Origin: JAYTQG01 sp043746815 | Lineage (GTDB): Bacteria > Actinomycetota > Thermoleophilia > Miltoncostaeales > Miltoncostaeaceae | DNA length: 10,322 nt | NCBI GenBank assembly: GCA_043746815.1 | Contig: JAYTQG010000101.1 | Span: 1 to 10,322, forward strand | Reading direction: 5' to 3' | Part shown: piece after piece, positions 1-6,434 of the stretch | Numbering within the stretch: position 1 is the first letter of the stretch | How the letters are laid out: every line of letters begins with the position of its first letter | The notes under the pieces: generated by a model | What the model was told of the DNA's origin: nothing | What the model saw: the letters and a program-made list of their open reading frames with translations, nothing else | The model's database searches: none | Position numbers and translations under genes: made by a program

Positions 1-1
1 G

Positions 2-649
2 CCCGTTCCCGGCAACATGGGCGTCGTCGCGCCAGTACCAGGCTACCTCGAGGGCCTGCGCACCGCATGTGATCGCCACGGCGCACTGCTCATTTTCGAC
101 GAGGTCATCACCGGATTTCGGGTCGCCTTCGGTGGGGCGCAGGCGCGCTTCGGCGTTCGGGCTGACCTGACCTGCCTCGGCAAAGTCATTGGCGGGGGCC
201 TTCCCGTTGGGGCATTCGGCGGTGGGCGGGAAATCATGGGCGAGCTCGCACCCGAAGGGCCCTGCTACCAGGCGGGAACGCTCTCTGGCAATCCGCTGGC
301 GACCGCGGCCGGGCGGGCGATGCTCGCAGAACTCGGGAGCCCCGGCGTCTACGAACGCCTCGAGGACGGCGGCGCGCGGCTGGAAGCCCTGATCCGTGAA
401 AGCGGTGCCCCGGTGCAGGTCAACCGCGTGGGCTCCATGCTGACGCCCTTCTTCACCGACCAGCCCGTGACCAACTACGCGGGAGCGCTATCCAGCGACA
501 CGAAGGCGTACGGGACATTCGCGCGAGCACTCCTTGCCGCCGGTGTCTACCCACCCCCATCGCAATTCGAAGCATGGTTCGCAGGCCTCGCCCACGACGC
601 CGAAACCGATCGGCTGACGCGCGACGCATTCGCCCAGGCCCTCGCGTGA
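2..649 (+). CDS. hemL: Glutamate-1-semialdehyde 2,1-aminomutase, C-terminal part (5' end outside window)
   Basis: This is the 3' portion of a PLP enzyme that converts glutamate-1-semialdehyde to 5-aminolevulinate in the C5 route of tetrapyrrole (haem) synthesis, in the cytoplasm. The frame is open from base 2, and 215 residues are visible out of about 430 in the family, so roughly the first half is missing. Seen directly: a GNMGVV segment at the start; IFDEVITGFR, whose Asp (visible residue 33) is the one that contacts the PLP ring nitrogen; LGKVIGGGLPVGAFGG with the PLP-binding Lys (visible residue 61, bases 182-184); and YQAGTLSGNPLA, the family's active-site loop region. These motifs favour HemL over other class-III aminotransferases. 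The stop overlaps the GTG of the next gene by 3 nt, suggesting co-transcription. Supply of haem for the cytochrome genes downstream is a plausible reason for the neighbourhood. Confidence 0.95.
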   Translation, partial: PVPGNMGVVAPVPGYLEGLRTACDRHGALLIFDEVITGFRVAFGGAQARFGVRADLTCLGKVIGGGLPVGAFGGGREIMGELAPEGPCYQAGTLSGNPLATAAGRAMLAELGSPGVYERLEDGGARLEALIRESGAPVQVNRVGSMLTPFFTDQPVTNYAGALSSDTKAYGTFARALLAAGVYPPPSQFEAWFAGLAHDAETDRLTRDAFAQALA

Positions 650-1119
650 GCCCGGGGATCGCCGAGCGAATCGCGGCCCCACCGCCACTCCTCGCACGCC
701 ACGCATCGCCGCCGCTCGCCCCCGACGAGGCCGTAGGACTCGATTTGATCCTGGAGGGCTTTCTGCTGCACCACGGACGTCCGCGGGGAAAACCCCAGGC
801 CAGCGGCCCGGTCCTCGCCGGGGATGCCTGCTACGCCGAGGGGCTCGTTCGCGTTGCAGCGGCAGGTGACCTTGTGGTCATCCGACTGCTCGCGGATCTA
901 ATCGCCCGCTCGGCGAGTCTGGTCGCGGATCAACGTCACGACCTCCTCCCCGCGCTCTGGGCTGCCACTGTCGCAACGATCGCCAACCACGGCCGCGAGG
1001 GCATCGACCAGCTGGCCGCCGCGGCCGACGCGATGAGCTCCGGCGACCCGAGCGCGCTCGTCCATCTTGCCGAACAGTCCGATTGCTACCCCGAACTCGC
1101 GGAGGTCCTCACGCCATGA
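646..1119 (+). CDS. Small HepS-like protein (possible non-catalytic polyprenyl diphosphate synthase subunit)
   Basis: A 157-residue, mostly helical protein of uncertain function. I chose the GTG at 646 because it overlaps the hemL stop; an in-frame upstream start at 574 would lie deep inside hemL. No clear Shine-Dalgarno is seen. Residues 55-95, beginning PVLAGDACYAEGLVR and continuing through IRLLADLIARSASL, resemble heptaprenyl diphosphate synthase component I (HepS/GerCA), where an LAGDYYSGLYY-like segment is followed by a helix ending near a charged patch. They also faintly match the GDYLFAQAF region of the synthase encoded at 6435-7337. There is no DDxxD motif, so it cannot be a catalytic prenyltransferase alone. 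HepS of Bacillus is about 250 residues, so this is short. Its stop overlaps the UbiD start by 4 nt, which fits a quinone-related role. The assignment rests on remembered family patterns; otherwise it is a hypothetical protein. Confidence 0.5.
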   Translation: MSPGIAERIAAPPPLLARHASPPLAPDEAVGLDLILEGFLLHHGRPRGKPQASGPVLAGDACYAEGLVRVAAAGDLVVIRLLADLIARSASLVADQRHDLLPALWAATVATIANHGREGIDQLAAAADAMSSGDPSALVHLAEQSDCYPELAEVLTP

Positions 1120-2555
1120 AGAACTTGAGCGACTTTGTCGACGAGCTGCGCCGCGCCGGTGAGCTGGTCGAGATCACCGCTGAGGTCGATCCGAACCTTG
1201 AGATCACCGAGATTGCCGACCGGGTGATGAAGGCACACGGGCCTGCTCTGCTCTTCAAGAACGTCCGCGGAAGCGCCTTGCCGGTGCTGATCAATCAGTT
1301 CGGCAGCGAACGGCGGATGTGCATGGGGCTCCGCACCGATCGCCTGGACGCAGTCGGTGAACGTATCCAAGAACTCTTGGAGCTCCAGCCACCCCAGGGC
1401 ATCGTCGACAAGATGAAGGCGCTGGGCAAGCTGAAGGACCTCGCCTCCTGGGCGCCCAAGGTCGTGAAGGACGGCGCCTGCCAGGAGCAGCGCCTCGAAC
1501 CAAACCTGGACCTCCTGCCGATCCTCACCTGCTGGCCCTTGGACGGCGGACCGTTCGTCACGTTGCCGTTGGTGTTCAGCAAGGATCCGACCACGGGCAT
1601 CCGCAACTGCGGCATGTACCGCATCCAGAAGGTCGACAAAACGACCGCGATGATGCACTGGCAGATCCACAAGGACGGGGCCGCGCACCTGCGCGACTCC
1701 TCCGGACGTGTCCCCGTGGCGGTGGTGATCGGGTCGGACCCAGCCGTGACCTACGCGGCAACCGCCCCCTTGCCGCCGAACATCGACGAAATGATGCTCG
1801 CCGGATTCCTGCGCGGGCGTCGCGTCGACATGGTGCGCTGCGCAACAGTCGACGTCGAGGTCCCTGCCGACGCCGAGATTGTCCTCGAGGGCTACGTCGA
1901 CGCAACAGATTTGCGGCCCGAGGGACCATTCGGCGACCACACCGGCTTTTACACGCCCGTCGACAAGTATCCGACCTTCCACCTCACGGGGATGTCGATG
2001 CGCCAGGATGCGATCTACTCCACGACCATCGTCGGTCTGCCCCCCATGGAGGACTTCTGGTTGGGGAAAGCCACCGAGCGGATCTTCCTGCCGCTCCTTC
2101 GGATGACGACGCCTGACCTTGTGGACATGCACTTCCCTCCAGAGGGCGTCTTCCACAACTGCGTGATTGTCAGCGTGAAGAAGCGCTTTCCCGGTCATGC
2201 CAAGAAGTTGATGAACGCGGTTTGGGGGATGGGCCTGATGTCGCTCACCCGGTGCGTTGTCGTCGTCGACCACGACATCGACGTCCACGACATGAGCGCC
2301 GTCGCATTCCAAGCCTTCTCGAATGTGGACGTTGGGCGCGACATGCTGGTCACTGAAGGCCCCGTCGACGCGCTTGACCACGCGGCTCCGTATTTCGCGC
2401 TGGGTTCCAAGGTCGGATTCGACGCAACCCGCAAGCTGCCGGGTGAAGGAATCGTCCGCCCATGGCCCGAAGAGATCCGAATGGATGAGGAGATCCGCGC
2501 CCGCGTCACCGAGCGCTGGGCGGAGCTTGGGCTGGGCGACCTGGGGCTGACATGA
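1116..2555 (+). CDS. ubiD: UbiD-family prenylated-FMN-dependent decarboxylase (likely menaquinone MqnL role)
   Basis: A 479-residue cytoplasmic UbiD-type decarboxylase, full length for the family. ATG 1116 is preceded by GGAGGT (1101-1106) and overlaps the previous stop as ATGA. UbiD enzymes use prenylated FMN made by UbiX, whose gene lies downstream at 5043. Visible signatures are NCGMYRIQ (residues 164-171), whose Arg169 likely corresponds to the catalytic arginine, and PEGPFGDHTGFYTP (from residue 268), the family hallmark, with Glu269 and Asp274 spaced like the two catalytic acids of fungal Fdc1. SLTRCVVVVDHDID and KLPGEG nearer the C terminus also fit. With mqnA, mqnC and menG in the window, the likely substrate is the prenylated 6-naphthoate intermediate (MqnL step) rather than 4-hydroxy-3-polyprenylbenzoate of ubiquinone synthesis. 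The family is sure; the substrate is inferred from neighbours, and UbiD paralogues acting on other aromatic acids are common. Confidence 0.93.
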   Translation: MKNLSDFVDELRRAGELVEITAEVDPNLEITEIADRVMKAHGPALLFKNVRGSALPVLINQFGSERRMCMGLRTDRLDAVGERIQELLELQPPQGIVDKMKALGKLKDLASWAPKVVKDGACQEQRLEPNLDLLPILTCWPLDGGPFVTLPLVFSKDPTTGIRNCGMYRIQKVDKTTAMMHWQIHKDGAAHLRDSSGRVPVAVVIGSDPAVTYAATAPLPPNIDEMMLAGFLRGRRVDMVRCATVDVEVPADAEIVLEGYVDATDLRPEGPFGDHTGFYTPVDKYPTFHLTGMSMRQDAIYSTTIVGLPPMEDFWLGKATERIFLPLLRMTTPDLVDMHFPPEGVFHNCVIVSVKKRFPGHAKKLMNAVWGMGLMSLTRCVVVVDHDIDVHDMSAVAFQAFSNVDVGRDMLVTEGPVDALDHAAPYFALGSKVGFDATRKLPGEGIVRPWPEEIRMDEEIRARVTERWAELGLGDLGLT

Positions 2556-2558
2556 TGT

Positions 2559-2588
2559 GGGGCGTTTCGGGGACATTCTCCCCGCCCC
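2559..2588 (+). terminator. GC-rich hairpin after ubiD, possible terminator or attenuator
   Basis: Four bases after the ubiD stop, CGGGGA (2568-2573) pairs perfectly with TCCCCG (2579-2584) across a 5-nt loop. GGGG (2559-2562) can extend the stem by pairing with CCCC (2585-2588), leaving the five bases CGTTT bulged on the 5' side. No T-run follows, so it is not a textbook intrinsic terminator. It may reduce read-through from the hemL block or stabilise an mRNA end. Confidence 0.35.
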
Positions 2589-2617
2589 GTCGGGGTCGCT
2601 TCTCACCCGTGGTCTGG

Positions 2618-2646
2618 TTGAATGGTTAACGGAATCTGTCGGTAGC
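2618..2646 (+). promoter_or_regulatory. Weak candidate promoter for the qcr-mqn operon
   Basis: The 106-nt gap before qcrA is the only sizeable plus-strand non-coding stretch ahead of the qcr-ubiX-menG-mqn genes, so a promoter is expected here. TTGAAT (2618-2623) could serve as a -35 element, but 17 nt further on GGTAGC (2641-2646) is a poor -10 match. The local sequence 2615-2635 is richer in A+T than its surroundings. This placement is a guess; the gap as a whole is the better-supported statement. Confidence 0.15.
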
Positions 2647-2661
2647 CCAGGAGGCACCTGA

Positions 2662-3423
2662 GTGGCGGGAACATCAGACAACGGCGTACCGGAGCCCACG
2701 GGCGATGGCCAGTACTTTGGCCCGCGCGCGCACGACCCAGAACCCGTCCACGAGCATGACCCGGCGGACGTCACGCGAACACGCTTCCTGTCGGGCGTCG
2801 CGCTGGCAGCTGGCGGCGTCATGGGCGCCGCAATCCTCGTCCCGGTGGTCGGCTTCGCTGTCGTCGACCCGCTGAAAGAGGAGGAGTTCCGCTGGGTGGA
2901 TGCTGGCCTGGCCAGCGACCTCCTGAAGGGCCTCCCGCCATTTACTGACGCGAACGTTCCGGTTGGGGGGGTTTCCTCCACTGCAATCTCCGGTCCCGCG
3001 GCCGAGTCCGACCGCCGGGTGTTCATCGTCTCGGCCCTCAAGAAGGGCAAGACGAAGGCGGATTGGAAGAGCCTGACCGGCGACGATTTCGAACTCCTCG
3101 CCATTTGGAACCGTTGCGCGCACCTTGGCTGCCCGGTGAAGGAGGGCGGCGGGGTCTATGCCTGCCCGTGCCACGGTGGCGCATACAACGAGCGCGGCCT
3201 CGTGACATCTGGCCCACCGCCGCGCCCGCTTGACCGGTTCGACATCAAGTTGACCGATGGGAAGCGAGACATCCCGCTGGCCGAGCATGTGAAGACGCCA
3301 AGCCCCAAACACAAGGTGTTGATTGGCAAGGCGTATTCCGTCGATAGCCAGGAGCGGCCGTACAAGCTGCACCTTCCTGGCGAGCCGGTCGACGGCGTCC
3401 TCTCCAACCTTTACCCCCTGTAG
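2662..3423 (+). CDS. qcrA: Rieske iron-sulfur subunit of menaquinol:cytochrome c reductase
   Basis: A 253-residue Rieske [2Fe-2S] protein that takes an electron from menaquinol at the Qo site and passes it to the cytochrome c domain, with its head on the outer face of the membrane. GTG 2662 follows AGGAGG (2649-2654) by 7 nt. There is a hydrophilic N-terminal stretch of about 37 residues, then one membrane anchor (about 44-68). The Rieske boxes are CAHLGC (152-157) and CPCHGG (168-173): by family rule Cys152, His154, Cys168 and His171 hold the cluster and Cys157-Cys170 form a disulfide. The segment before the anchor, TRTRFLSG (38-45), resembles a Tat motif in which the second Arg is Thr. It is followed 11 nt later by qcrB. 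The order Rieske, cytochrome b, cytochrome b/c matches the qcrABC operon of Bacillus. Identity is very secure. Confidence 0.95.
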   Translation: MAGTSDNGVPEPTGDGQYFGPRAHDPEPVHEHDPADVTRTRFLSGVALAAGGVMGAAILVPVVGFAVVDPLKEEEFRWVDAGLASDLLKGLPPFTDANVPVGGVSSTAISGPAAESDRRVFIVSALKKGKTKADWKSLTGDDFELLAIWNRCAHLGCPVKEGGGVYACPCHGGAYNERGLVTSGPPPRPLDRFDIKLTDGKRDIPLAEHVKTPSPKHKVLIGKAYSVDSQERPYKLHLPGEPVDGVLSNLYPL

Positions 3424-3434
3424 GAGGCGCGGCA

Positions 3435-4274
3435 ATGGCGACCAAAAATATTGGGCCAAAGCCGCCGGGCGTTACCCCCGGCCTGCAGGCCTTCGATTAC
3501 GTTGACGAGCGCACCGGCGTGAAGTTTGGTGCGAGTTGGTTCCTGACGCGCAACATTCCCCGCGGTACGAGTTGGTTCCAGACGCTCGGCTTCACGGCCA
3601 TGGTGCTGTTCAGCATGCAGGCCATCACCGGGATCATCCTGGCGATGTACTACAAGCCGGAATCGGCGAACAACTCGGCCTTCAACTCGATCGCCCACAT
3701 CACAAACGATGTGACGTGGGGTTGGCTGGTGCGCGGCATGCACAAGTGGGGCGCCTCGGCGATGATCGTCGTGGTCTTCCTTCACATGGGCCGTGTCTTC
3801 TTCTTTGGCTCCTACAAGTACCCACGCGAGCTGACCTGGGTCACCGGTGCGGTCCTCCTGATGATGACCATGTTCATGGGCTTGACCGGGTACCTCCTGG
3901 TCTGGGACCAGAAGGCGTACTGGGCCACCGTGGTTGCCGTCAACATCACGGCGAGCGCGCCAATCGTCGGGCCGTACCTCGGCTCGATTCTTCGCGCCGG
4001 TCCGGAGTTTGGCCCCGACACGCTCAGCCGCTTCTACTCGATTCATATGCTCCTGATACCCGGTGGCCTTGCGACCTTTATCGGGTTGCACCTCTACCTG
4101 GTCACAAAGCTCGGCATCAGCGAGCCGCCGTGGTCGAAGCGCCGCCTGCGTGTTGAACGCGACGAAGAGGACGCCCGACGTCGCGCTGCCCGCGAGCGCG
4201 TGCCGACGCCCGGCCGTACCACCGTTCCCGGTATTCCGGCCGAGGTCTCGGCGACCGCAAAGGGAACCTCGTGA
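3435..4274 (+). CDS. qcrB: Cytochrome b N-terminal (b6-type) subunit of menaquinol:cytochrome c reductase
   Basis: A 279-residue membrane protein carrying the two b haems, equivalent to cytochrome b6 or Bacillus QcrB. ATG 3435 lies 7 nt after AGGAGG (3422-3427), which overlaps the qcrA stop. Four hydrophobic helices lie near 49-72, 98-122, 133-156 and 200-224. Haem ligands are His103 and His117 (RGMHKWGA and FLHMGR) with His204 and His219 (YSIHMLL and IGLHLYL). The 15-residue spacing of the second pair is the b6f/Bacillus pattern rather than the mitochondrial 14. FGSYKYPRELTW is typical of the family. The protein contains no cysteine, so the covalent haem c_i attachment point known in b6f and B. 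subtilis QcrB is missing; Thr50 appears to sit there. A charged, Arg/Glu-rich tail (about 232-279) extends beyond the usual end. It overlaps qcrC by 4 nt. Confidence 0.95.
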   Translation: MATKNIGPKPPGVTPGLQAFDYVDERTGVKFGASWFLTRNIPRGTSWFQTLGFTAMVLFSMQAITGIILAMYYKPESANNSAFNSIAHITNDVTWGWLVRGMHKWGASAMIVVVFLHMGRVFFFGSYKYPRELTWVTGAVLLMMTMFMGLTGYLLVWDQKAYWATVVAVNITASAPIVGPYLGSILRAGPEFGPDTLSRFYSIHMLLIPGGLATFIGLHLYLVTKLGISEPPWSKRRLRVERDEEDARRRAARERVPTPGRTTVPGIPAEVSATAKGTS

Positions 4275-5017
4275 ATCGCGCGCAGAAGGAGGCCTACAAG
4301 AAGGACTACGCGGCAGCAAAAGCTGACGGTAAGCCGTTCTTTCCGTACGCGATCTATAAGGACCATATCGTCGCACTGCTGGCGATCGCGATTGTCATCG
4401 TGCTTTCGATCAGCGTTCGCGTCACCGTTGGGGAGCCGATCAACCCGGCCACGACCGACTTCGTTCCGCGCCCTGAGTGGTACTTCTTCTTCCTGTTCCA
4501 CCTGCTGAAGATCTTCAGGAACCAGAACGCCTTCGAGCCGCTGATCATGGCGACATTCATCGTGCCGAACATTCTGATGGCCTTGATGTTCCTCGTCCCA
4601 TTCATCGACCGCGGCCCCGAGCGCCGCCCACACAAGCGTCCGATCGCGATGATGACGGCCGGTACCGTCATGTTCTTCCTTTGCTACCTCACGTATCTGG
4701 GAGCGACTGCACCTGAGGGTGGCGGGACGATTGAGCTTGCTGGGCTTGATGCCAAAGCAACGGCTGGGCTTGAAACCTTCCAGAAACTCCCGTGCCAGAC
4801 CTGTCACGTGTTGAAGGGGCAGGGCGCGGCGGGGCCAGGGCCAGATCTGACGAAGGAGGCCGCAAAGAACCGAGGGGTTGAATGGCAGATTGCCCACCTC
4901 AAAAATCCGCAAAGCAAGACTCCTGGCTCTGGGATGAGTGCGTTTGCAAACCTGACCACGAAGCAGTACGACGAGCTCGCCTACCTCCTTGAGGGGCTCG
5001 GCACTAAGTACAAGTAG
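4271..5017 (+). CDS. qcrC: Cytochrome b C-terminal (subunit IV) domain fused to monohaem cytochrome c
   Basis: A 248-residue fusion of b6f subunit IV with a cytochrome c domain, as in Bacillus QcrC. It completes the Qo site and delivers electrons to a terminal oxidase or soluble cytochrome. It starts at GTG 4271 in a GTGA overlap with qcrB. PEWYFFFLFHLLKIF begins at residue 68 and contains the PEWY motif of the Qo site. Three membrane helices lie near 33-53, 91-112 and 127-147. After a short linker comes CQTCH (175-179), a c-type haem site, then PGPDLT, and GSGMSAF, where Met222 is the probable sixth haem ligand. The domain order implies the C-terminal cytochrome is outside the membrane. It ends 25 nt before ubiX. 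Function is secure from domain content and the qcrAB context. Confidence 0.95.
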   Translation: MNRAQKEAYKKDYAAAKADGKPFFPYAIYKDHIVALLAIAIVIVLSISVRVTVGEPINPATTDFVPRPEWYFFFLFHLLKIFRNQNAFEPLIMATFIVPNILMALMFLVPFIDRGPERRPHKRPIAMMTAGTVMFFLCYLTYLGATAPEGGGTIELAGLDAKATAGLETFQKLPCQTCHVLKGQGAAGPGPDLTKEAAKNRGVEWQIAHLKNPQSKTPGSGMSAFANLTTKQYDELAYLLEGLGTKYK

Positions 5018-5032
5018 GTCAATGCCTACCCG

Positions 5033-5037
5033 GGAGG
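5033..5037 (+). promoter_or_regulatory. Ribosome binding site setting the ubiX start
   Basis: GGAGG lies 5 nt before ATG 5043. It favours this start over an in-frame ATG at 5022, which would add seven residues and has no comparable site. A 5-bp inverted repeat (GTAGG 5014-5018, CCTAC 5025-5029) over the qcrC stop lies just upstream; its role, if any, is unknown. Confidence 0.6.
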
Positions 5038-5042
5038 GCAGG

Positions 5043-5669
5043 ATGCGCGTCTTCCTCGGTATTACCGGCGCGAGCGGGGCCATCTACGGTGGTCACGCGC
5101 TCGCCGCATTGACCCGGGCTGGCTGTGAGGTGGGCCTATGCATGAGCGGCGCTGGCGCACAGGTCATCGGACACGAGATCTTTGGTCTCGGTCCAAAACC
5201 CGCAATCTCAATCCAGGAAACCGAGCTCCGTTTTGTCGAGCAGTTCGCTGAGGGAGCGGGATCAGTCGAGGTCCTCGGCCTGAACGATCTGACCGCGCGG
5301 TTCGCATCCGGGTCCTCCAAGACTCCTGCAGCGCTCATCGCACCGTGCTCAATGTCAACGCTCGCGGCGGTCGCGCACGGGACGGGAACCAACCTCATCC
5401 ACCGTGCCTGCGACGTGATGTTGAAGGAGCGCCGTCGCCTCGTCCTGATCCCGCGGGAGGCCCCGCTCTCTTCCGTCCATCTGGAGAACATGTTGAGCGT
5501 GACACGCGCCGGGGCCATCGTGATGCCCGCCATGCCCGGCTTCTACGGCATCCCAACGGGCATCGGCGATCTCGTGGACTTCGTGGTCGGCAAGGCCCTT
5601 GACCTCGTTGGCGTGGAGCATGAGCTCCTGAAGCGCTGGGGCGAGCCTGACGGTGCCCCGCATGAATAG
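5043..5669 (+). CDS. ubiX: UbiX-type flavin prenyltransferase (prenyl-FMN synthase)
   Basis: A 208-residue flavoprotein that joins dimethylallyl phosphate (or diphosphate) to FMN to give the prenylated FMN cofactor required by UbiD enzymes; it is not itself a decarboxylase despite older names. The start at ATG 5043 is supported by GGAGG and by the family's N terminus, where the GITGASG motif sits at residues 6-12 in the flavin-binding fold. Other family signatures are CSMST (102-106), LKERRRLVLIPRE (127-139), followed by LSSVHLENML, and MPAMPGFYG (161-169). Length is normal. The partner UbiD gene is upstream, separated by qcrABC. In the futalosine pathway this pair corresponds to the MqnL/MqnM decarboxylation step. 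The 3' end overlaps the menG start by 8 nt, so the genes are probably translationally coupled. Confidence 0.95.
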   Translation: MRVFLGITGASGAIYGGHALAALTRAGCEVGLCMSGAGAQVIGHEIFGLGPKPAISIQETELRFVEQFAEGAGSVEVLGLNDLTARFASGSSKTPAALIAPCSMSTLAAVAHGTGTNLIHRACDVMLKERRRLVLIPREAPLSSVHLENMLSVTRAGAIVMPAMPGFYGIPTGIGDLVDFVVGKALDLVGVEHELLKRWGEPDGAPHE

Positions 5670-6381
5670 CCGCCCCGCGGGGACACTGCCCGCCGCTGAG
5701 GTGCGGGAGATGTTCAACCGCATCGCGCCGCGGTACGACCGGATGAACCGAATCATGAGCGCGGGCCTCGACGGGCGTTGGAGACGCGCTGCCGCGGCCG
5801 CTGCGGATGTCGCAGCGGGTGACCGTGTCCTTGATTGCTGCACCGGCACCGGTGACCTCGCCGTTGAACTCGCGCACCGCACCGGACCAACCGGTCGCGT
5901 TGTCGCCCTGGACTTCGCCGAGGACATGCTAGGTCGCGCCCGACCGAAGGTTGCTGACCTACCAGTCGACCTCGTTCAGGGCGATGCGCTCGCCCTGCCG
6001 TTTGCCGACGACGAGTTCGCGGCGGCAACCGCAGCCTTCGGTGTGCGGAACTTCTCGGATCTCGACCAGGGCCTTCGGGAGCTCGCCCGGGTTGTGCGCC
6101 CAGGCGGTCGTGTCGTCATTTTGGAGATCACGACACCGAAGCGGCTGCGTCCGCTGATTCTGACTTGGTTTGAGCGAGTCGTACCCCGCCTTGGACGCCT
6201 CGTTGGTAAGGACGCATCCGCGTACGCCTACCTCCCTGCCTCTGTCCGCCGGTTTCCGGATCCCGCTGGGTTGGCGAATCGGCTCCGTGCTGCCGGTCTT
6301 GATGGGGTCGAATGGCGGACCTACATGGGCGCAACGATCGCGATTCATTGTGGCAAGGTTTCTGTATCGCCACGCTCCTGA
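5662..6381 (+). CDS. menG: Demethylmenaquinone methyltransferase (MenG/UbiE family)
   Basis: A 239-residue SAM-dependent methyltransferase that converts demethylmenaquinone to menaquinone, the last step of the pathway. ATG 5662 was chosen; an in-frame GTG at 5653 would add three residues, and neither has a clear Shine-Dalgarno. Family markers are VREMFNRIAPRYDRMNRIMS (residues 14-33), the SAM-binding loop VLDCCTGTGDLA (56-67), ALDFAEDML (82-90), AAFGVRNF (124-131), and LARVVRPGGRVVILEI (141-156). The C-terminal YMGATIAIHCGK fits the usual family ending. UbiE enzymes can methylate both benzoquinones and naphthoquinones; the mqn neighbours and the absence of other ubiquinone genes make menaquinone the likely product here. 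The 5' end lies inside ubiX, and a gap of about 50 nt leads to the prenyl synthase. Confidence 0.93.
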   Translation: MNSRPAGTLPAAEVREMFNRIAPRYDRMNRIMSAGLDGRWRRAAAAAADVAAGDRVLDCCTGTGDLAVELAHRTGPTGRVVALDFAEDMLGRARPKVADLPVDLVQGDALALPFADDEFAAATAAFGVRNFSDLDQGLRELARVVRPGGRVVILEITTPKRLRPLILTWFERVVPRLGRLVGKDASAYAYLPASVRRFPDPAGLANRLRAAGLDGVEWRTYMGATIAIHCGKVSVSPRS

Positions 6382-6434
6382 CCAAACACGCGGTTTCATT
6401 GCGCCACCACCGGCGAAATCTTGCCGCTTGCGAG

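Noticed and set aside
1086..3104. A 672-codon open frame on the minus strand opposite ubiD and qcrA
   Set aside because: The plus strand there encodes two clear families with conserved motifs. Long antisense open frames are common in G+C-rich DNA, and the translated minus product shows no recognisable motif and low-complexity charged stretches.
5014..5029. GTAGG/CCTAC inverted repeat over the qcrC stop as a terminator or regulator
   Set aside because: A 5-bp stem with a 6-nt loop and no T-run, directly before a good ribosome site, is within chance expectation.
3411..5083. Long minus-strand open frames opposite qcrB and qcrC (3411-4376 and 4094-5083)
   Set aside because: Both are shadows of well-supported plus-strand membrane proteins and show no family motifs of their own.
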